A DNA stretch of 64,000 bases from Carya illinoinensis (taxonomy: Eukaryota; Streptophyta; Magnoliopsida; Fagales; Juglandaceae). The notes below the pieces were generated by a model. The model was not told the origin of the DNA. It made no database searches and was given only the letters and a program-made list of their open reading frames with translations. The stretch lies in the NCBI RefSeq assembly GCF_018687715.1, contig NC_056765.1, positions 9,226,501-9,290,500 of the forward strand, in the 5' to 3' direction. The translations under genes were made by a program, and so were the position numbers. This document shows positions 57,620-64,000 of this stretch, in pieces. Numbering within the stretch: position 1 is the stretch's first letter; each line of letters opens with the position of its first letter.

Positions 57620-59212
57620 TTGTCCAATCTACTCTTTCCTGCTAACATAGACCACTCTCCCACATCTCCTTCAATACTCGGGCTCACTCCAACGTCTTCT
57701 TCCTCCTCCAGCTCGTCTTCAATTTCTCAGTCTTCCTGTTTTTCCATTGCCCAGAAACACCTTGAACGAATAGCTGCCATGTCAAATGAATTTAATGCAC
57801 TTATCAGTAATGCCACATGGAATCTTGTCCCTGTTTCTCATGCCACCAACATGATCCCATGTAAGTAGGTTTTTGTACTAAGTACCTTGCTGATGGTACA
57901 ATCGAATAACAAAAAGTCAGACTAGTGTCTAAGGGATTTTTACAACAATCAGGCATTGACTATAAAGAACCCTTCAGTCAGTTCGTCAAAGCCACCACCA
58001 TTCGCTTAGTTCTTTCAATTGCAATGTCGAATGGGTGGCCAATTCATCAATATGATGTACAGAATGCATTCCTTCACAGTCGACTCTCTGAAATTGTCTT
58101 CATGGCCCAACCTCCTAGCTTCGCCCATCTTCAGTTTCCCACTCATGTGTGCAAGTTTCGGAAAGCCATCTATGGCTTGAAACAGTCGCCCTGAGCTTGG
58201 TACTCTCGACTTAGTAAAAAACTAGTGGTTCTTTGGCTTTTACATTTCAATTGATGACTCTTCATTGTTCATTTGAATTTGTGGAACTCACACAGTTTAT
58301 GTTCTTGTATATGTTGATTATTTACTCATCACTGGCTCTAACATGTCACTCATAACTTATCTTCTCCAAGCCTTGCGGCTAGAATTCCCCAAAACTGATC
58401 TTGGCAGTCTCCATTTCTTTTTGGGAATTGAGGCAACTTCCACAAGTGAGGGACTATTGCTTACTCAAGCAAAGTATATTGGAGACTTACTAAACATAAC
58501 AAATATGGCATTGGCTAAGCCAGTAAAGACTCCTATGTTAACCTCCAAAAAACTAAGTCTTCATGAAGGCCACCTATTTGAAGATCCTTCCCTCTACAGA
58601 AATACTATAGGCTCCATGCAATACCTCTCATTTACTAGATCTGACCTTGCCTTTGCCACAAGCCAAGTTAGTCAATACATGTATGAGTCGAGAGTCCCTC
58701 ATTGGAAAGTTGTGAAAAGAATTTTAAGATATTTCAAGCACACGCCTCTTAAGTTGGCTTATTTTTCTCTAAGTTTGCCACCATGAATCTCACAACATTC
58801 ATAGACGCAGATTGGGCCGGGTGCATCAATGACAGACGTTCCACAATTGCTTACCTCATTTACTTTGGATCTAATCTCAACTCATGGTCCTCCAAAAAGC
58901 AACCAACAATAGCAAGATTATCTACCGAGGCTAAGTTTAAAGCTGTTGCAAACGCCACTGATGAAATAATTTGAGTGCAACATTTATGCCGAGACCTTGG
59001 TCTTACACTGACCACAACTCATCTCCTTTACTGTGATAATTTAGGGGCAACCTACTTCTCCTCCAACCCAATATTTCATGTTAGGACAAAGCATGTGAAA
59101 ATTAATTTCCACTTTGTCAGCGATCAGGTCCTAAATAAATTTCTCATTGTGTCATTTATTTCATGAAAAGATCAATTAGCCGACGTGCTTATGAAGCCAC
59201 TTTCTACTGCAA
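57620..59212 (+). pseudogene. Copia RT-RNase H pseudogene, duplicate A
   Basis: Fragments read [68 protein letters not shown] (58310-58321, family YVDD), LGSLHFFLGIEATST, FIDADWAGCINDRRSTIAY and KQPTIARLSTEAKFKAVA. It has stops and frameshifts, lacks about 160 bases of the Ser-rich linker kept in duplicate B, and is cut at the duplication joint inside the RNase H end (KPLSTAS). Confidence 0.85.
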
Positions 59213-61039
59213 GTCTTTGCTTTATTCAATTCAATAGGATATTATTATGAAAGTTTTGTGGCTGTGGATGTATTATGTATTAGTTGCCAAGGAAATTAAG
59301 TTCTCAGTTTCTACCTTGCTTAAGGATGTCCTTCAACTCTCACATAAGACTTATTAGCTCTTAGATCCTGCATCATAGGTAGGTTTGGATAATAAAATGA
59401 GAATTTTAAATTTTAAATAAAAGTAAAAAATATTAGTTTTTAATATAATTATTGTTTTGAGATTTGAAAAAGTTAAATTGAGATTTGAAAATTTTAAATT
59501 TTTTATTATATTTTATGTGAAATTTTAAAAAGAAAACTGTTACAAATATAAAAAGATTATACAAAATAAACTCACAAACTGATGTGGTTTTATATAATCT
59601 ATTAGATTACTTTTTTATAAAAGTAATTTTACAATCTGATGTATCACATCAAAATATATCAATTTATAATTTTATTTTTATCTAATTTCATTATAATTAA
59701 ATTATTTTCTATTTAAAAAAATTAAAATAATAAAATAAAATAAGAATTTAATGTATCATTCAACTTGTCAAACGGACCCAGAATGATAAATGGTCAGTTT
59801 CAGTAACGCATGAATAGTGATGCTCCACGTCTAATGCTCACATACATCTCTTTCGTATTTTCTTAGATTTGCAGCATCTTATTACGTCAGTTGCCAACAT
59901 TGATTGATTCATCTTATACACGACTGTCTTCTTCTTTTGATATGCATTAATTTGTTTTTTTTTTTTTTTTTTCATAATATTATAAATATTTTTGTAAGTT
60001 TGTACTCTCTTTTGTCTTTATTATTTCTTCTAATACATAACATTATTCCTGTATTAGTGGCTAAGGAAATAAGTAGCCAATTTTGACCTTTGACAGTTCT
60101 TCAACATAACTCGTAAAATTATACCATTCATTCTGATTTCGTACACTTATTCTCCATGAATTGTTTGTTTTTTCTTAAAGAATTTCGCTTCTACCTACTC
60201 TATGCTTTCATTTGAAAATAGCAAAAACATAGTTTTAAATAATATTGGAGTCGAATACACGATTGCAGGAGGCACCATATACACACCAACTATTGTATCC
60301 ATTATCGGCACATGGGATTTGTGCAGTAGGATTGACCAATTTTTAAGATATGAGACCAAACATCCATCGGTACTCTTCAATGGTTTATCCATATTCAAAA
60401 GTTATCCTACTTTTTATTTATTGAAGAAAAAAATCAGCCGCATTGGATTATTTATATATAAAGTTTAGTAAATTGAAAGTAAAAAGCAAATTTGGCATTT
60501 ACTATATACCAAGCAAATCTATATTTTATTATTTTTCTTTAACTCTCTTTCATATTTTCAAATCTTATTTCTTTCTCTCTCGTCTCAGAGGGACTCGGAC
60601 GAGCTAATACTTCCATCTTATTATTTTTCTTTAACTCTCTCTCATATTTTCAGATCTTATTTTTCTATATTGTATACCTTAGCCAATATTTCCATCTTTT
60701 TTTTCCCTCTCTCATCTCATATCTTATTTTACTATGTACCAAGAAAATTTGATATAGAGATTTGATGTGAATTATTTATTATTATATAATTATTTATTAC
60801 TATATTAATAATTAAATTATTAATTAATTATTATTATATAATAAATAGATAGATAATTTAATGTAGAGATTTGATGTAAATAGTCAAAGTCAAATTCATC
60901 TTATATTACCTTATTGTTATATAATAAAAAAATGACTATTCTAATATGGAGATTTATGTAAATGAAATAGCTAAAATTTAAATTTATCTTACATTTATCA
61001 AAATTGTCCTTTACATATACATAATTCAATAACAATGCT

Positions 61040-61256
61040 TTAACAATGTAATAAAACTTGTAATTCTCTTCTTAACTTTTACAGTAGGGTTTAGCCTCTA
61101 TTTATATACATGGTTTTGACAAAGAATATTCTCAAATATCGGAAAGATTATAGCTAGCAAAAAATGTACAATGGCATACACAATTAGTGCTATAATGGGT
61201 GGTTGGTTGCGGGCAGCTTAATAAGTGTAGATGTTCTGGGGAATTTTGTCTAGTGC
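61040..61256 (-). repeat. Reverse-oriented copia LTR, first part (unit B)
   Basis: Diverged copy of 57373-57589, ending in the same AGTGC (61252-61256) before TATTAGAGCC. It is preceded by TAACA, matching the TAACA that follows the other end of this reverse LTR at 63470. Confidence 0.75.
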
Positions 61257-61286
61257 TATTAGAGCCATACTGCATGTTCTTCAAAA

Positions 61287-62960
61287 TTGTCCAATCTACT
61301 CTTTCCTTATAACATGGCTCACTTACCCACATCTCCTTCAATACTCAAGCCCATTCTAATGTCTTCTTCCTCCTCTAGCTCTTATGCAACTTCTCAGCCT
61401 TCTTTAGCTCCTGTTATGCAGCATGCACGTTCCATCTTGACACGCTCACAGATTGGTTTGGCACGCCCTAGACAATTCACTGATGGCACCATAAATTAGC
61501 CACTACCTCAAGCTCACTTAACCACCACTTTAGCCATGCTTGAAAGTCCTTCCTGTTTTACCATTGTCCGAAAACACCCTAAATGGAGAATTGTCATGTC
61601 AAAGGAATTTAATGCACTTATCAGTAATGCCACATGGAATCTTGTCCCTGCTTCTCATACCACCAACATCATCCTATGTAAGTGGGTTTTTCGCACTAAG
61701 TACCTTGCTGATGGTACAATCGAATGACGAAAAACCAGACTAGTAGCTAAGGGATTTTTACAACAGTTAGACATTGACTTTGAAGAGACCTTCAGTCCGG
61801 TTGTCAAAGCCACCACCATCTGCTTAGTCCTTTTGGTTGCAATGTCGAATGGGTGGCCAATTCATCAATATGATGTACACAATGTATTCCTTCATGGCCC
61901 ACTCTCCGAAACTGTCTTCATGGCCCAGCCTCTTGGCTTTGCCCATCCTTAATTTCCCACTCATATGTGCAAGCTTTAGAAAGCCATCTATGGCTTGACA
62001 CAGTCGGCCTGAGCTTGGTACTCTTGGCTTAGTCAGAAACTATGGATCTTAACTTTCACATTTCAACTGTTGACTCTTCATTGTTCATTTGTGGAACTAA
62101 CACAACTTATGCTCTTGTATATGTTGATGATTTACTCATCACTAGCTCCAACATGTCACTCATAATTGATCTTCTCCAAGCCTTGCGGCTAGAATTCCCC
62201 ATAACTGATCATGATAGTTTCCATTTCTTCTTGGGAAATGAGGCAACTTCCACAAGTGAGGGACTATTGCTTACTCAAATATGGCATCGACTAAGCTAGT
62301 AAAGACTCCTATCTCAACCTTTGAAAACTTAAGTCTACATGAGGGCCACCTATTTGAAGATCCTTCCCTCTACAGAAGTACTATAAGCTCTTTGCAATAC
62401 CTCTCATTTACTAGACTTGACCTTTTCTTTGCCACAAACAAAGTTCGTCAATACATGCATGAGCTGAGAGTCTCTCATTTGAAAGCTGTGAAATGAGTTT
62501 TAAGATATCTCAAGCACACCTTTGAAGTTGGCTTATTTTTCTATAAGTCTGCCACCATGAATCTCACTGCATTCACAGACGCAGATTGGGCCAAGTGCAT
62601 CAATGACAAACATTCCACAAGTGCTTACCTCATTTACTCTGGATCCAATCTCATCTCATGGTCCTCCAAAAAGCAACCAATTATAGCAAGATTATCTATC
62701 GAGGTTGAGTTTAAAGTTGTTGCAAACGCCATTGCTGAGATAATTTGGGTGCAACATTTATGCTGAGACCTTGGTCTTACACTAACCACTGCTCCTCTCC
62801 CTTACTATGATAATTTAGGGCAAGCTACCTCTCCTCCAACCCAGTATTTCATACTAGGACAAAACATGTGAAAATTGATTTCCACTTTGTTAAGGATTGG
62901 GTCCTAAATAAATCCCTCACTATGTTATTTATTTCAAGAAAAGATCAATTAGCCGACATA
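61287..62960 (+). pseudogene. Copia RT-RNase H pseudogene, duplicate B
   Basis: Carries the Ser-rich linker with RSILTRSQIGLARPRQF, then [49 protein letters not shown], an intact YVDD (62120-62131), HFFLGNEATST and FTDADWAKCINDKHSTSAY. Several stops and frameshifts are present and about 40 codons are lost around 62280. It ends near ADI at 62960, shortly before the 3' LTR. Confidence 0.85.
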
Positions 62961-63021
62961 TTTGAACTCAACTGTGTTCAAATATGTGCTTGACGCAATT
63001 GCCGCTTGACTTGAGGGGGTC

Positions 63022-63350
63022 TGTTAGAGCCATACTTGCACATGCAATGCATGCAACCCATGCAACGTCTACCATTGATGATGGAGCACACACAGCTAGC
63101 AATGGAAACACTACAGCAGATTTCACACACATGCAGCACTCGATGAAATCCTCCAAAACTTCTGCACCCACTAAGCTGCCTACAACCAACCACCCATTAT
63201 AGTACGTATTGTGCATGCCATTGTACATTTTATGCTAGTTGTAATCTTTCCATTATTTGAGAATATTCTTTGTTAGAACCATGTATATAAATAGAGGTTA
63301 AACCCTACTGTAAGAGTTTAGAGAAATACAAGTTTTATTACATTTTAACA
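63022..63350 (+). repeat. 3' LTR of the nested copia element
   Basis: TGTTAGAGCC to TTTTAACA, 329 bp, preceded by the polypurine tract TTGAGGGGGTC. Contains TATATAAATAG near 63284 as a likely TATA box. Confidence 0.9.
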
Positions 63351-63469
63351 AGTGCTGCCTGTGTGTGAAATCTGCTACAGTGCTTCCTTTGCTAGCTGAG
63401 TGTGCTCCATCATCAATGGTAGACGTTGCATGGGTTGCATGCACTGCTTGTGCAAGTATGGCTCTAACA
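63351..63469 (-). repeat. Reverse-oriented copia LTR, second part
   Basis: AGTGCTGCCTGTG to ATGGCTCTAACA is the complement of the first 120 or so bases of the LTR at 63022. It completes the reverse LTR whose other part is at 57373-57589. TAACA follows it. Confidence 0.85.
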
Positions 63470-64000
63470 TAACACCATACAAACCTACCTAGCTTGGACA
63501 AGCAAAGGATGTCCACCTCCCAAAAATACAAAAGAATTTTTATAAATCGAGCCAATTTGCACTAACTTCTTTACTAAGAAGAATGTGATAACATGTGACG
63601 TATAAATAAATCGTGTCTTGAATATCTCTTTTCTCAGATCTTGTTAATATCTACTTTTGGCTATGTGCTTTCAATTCGAATTCAAAGTTGCTCTATTTTG
63701 ACCTTCACGAGTCGTGCTTGCCCCGATTACTGCATCAATGCAACCAAATGTTAATCTGTTATACATGGACGACTAAATAATTAAATATTCAGTCTTATAA
63801 ATTTACTTTTTTTTGGCTAAGTCCCTTACCAATATATTGATCTGATTCTCATATGCTATGGCAGAACTAAGAAGAATCTTGAAGAGAAGTAATAACGAAT
63901 GAAAATTATATTTACAAATCATGCATCTTTCGCAATAATGATATTGTAGAATTTAATTTGTAAGACAAATATAATTTTAAATATTTCTTAAAATTTGAAA
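63470..64000. other. Right edge of the window, nothing recognised
   Basis: AT-rich DNA without coding motifs or clear repeats. Confidence 0.5.

Larger units (their letters stand above)
53144..59212 (+). repeat. Tandem duplication, unit A (interrupted by an hAT-like element)
   Basis: Unit A runs from GTCTTTG (53144-53150) to the middle of the copia RNase H region, where GTCTTTG recurs (59213-59219) and unit B begins. Matching pairs include 53144-53318 with 59213-59383, 56230-56790 with 59390-59955, 57170-57364 with 60181-60373, and 57373-59212 with about 61040-62960. Without the 2.9-kb hAT-like element the unit is about 3.2 kb. Confidence 0.8.
59213..62960 (+). repeat. Tandem duplication, unit B
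   Basis: Starts at the GTCTTTG joint and repeats unit A in the same orientation. It differs by a replaced patch (59949-60104), by about 650 extra bases at 60374-61030, and by the absence of the hAT-like element. The extra bases include a local duplicate (60530-60580 and 60617-60665) and are AT-rich without genes. Confidence 0.75.
57590..63350 (+). mobile_element. Copia element nested in a reverse LTR of its own family, then tandem-duplicated
   Basis: The left border is TGTTAGAGCCATAC, the first bases of its LTR. The right border is a full 3' LTR ending TTTTAACA. Target duplication AGTGC flanks both (57585-57589, 63351-63355). Almost all of the 5' LTR, gag, protease and integrase are missing: LTR bases 1 to about 20 join directly to the linker before reverse transcriptase. 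This shortened body occurs twice because of the tandem duplication. Only the second copy reaches the 3' LTR. Confidence 0.8.

Noticed and set aside
1..64000. CRISPR arrays, operons, riboswitches, tRNA or rRNA genes
   Set aside because: None were seen; the window is plant nuclear DNA and the repeats present are microsatellites and transposable elements.

Overview
The window is nuclear DNA of a flowering plant, most likely a woody eudicot. The general look recalls Juglandaceae/Fagales, but that is an impression I could not test. The genes have GT-AG introns, the spacers are very AT-rich, and plant L1, Ty3/gypsy, Ty1/copia, hAT-like and MITE sequences are abundant. I see no operons, CRISPR array, rRNA or tRNA gene.

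Four host genes are supported at exon level. (1) A NUDCD2-like (NudC/CS-domain) co-chaperone on the minus strand, 7112-7995, lacks its last exon in this window. (2) A CAX-type vacuolar cation/proton exchanger on the plus strand, 16248-19167, has 11 exons and 448 aa. (3) A plastid-type cis-prenyltransferase on the plus strand, 38511-41474, has 3 exons and 321 aa. (4) A non-specific phospholipase C of the NPC1 type on the minus strand, 49405-52744, has 3 exons and 533 aa. They are unrelated housekeeping, transport and lipid genes, each with its own promoter.

The rest is mostly transposable elements and their wreckage. 1354-6967 is a decayed full-length L1 with a 16-bp target duplication, lying antisense in or beside the NUDCD2-like gene. 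8556-9388 is an hAT-like MITE. 20040-32884 is a large AT-rich foldback cluster split by an 8.9-kb Ty3 chromovirus (22644-31546, 5-bp target duplication). That chromovirus carries an apparent GT-AG intron between gag and protease. 42183-47033 is a defective Ty1/copia element with both LTRs. 53144 to about 62960 is a tandem duplication built around a copia element that had inserted into a reversed LTR of its own family; one duplicate later received a 2.9-kb hAT-like element.

I found no new biochemical system. The most unusual items are the intron-like interval in the chromovirus, the datable chain of nested insertion, deletion, tandem duplication and hAT insertion upstream of NPC1, and the templated-filler deletion in one chromovirus LTR. 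Exon coordinates were read by eye from splice signals, reading frame and remembered family sequences. No alignment or database search was run.
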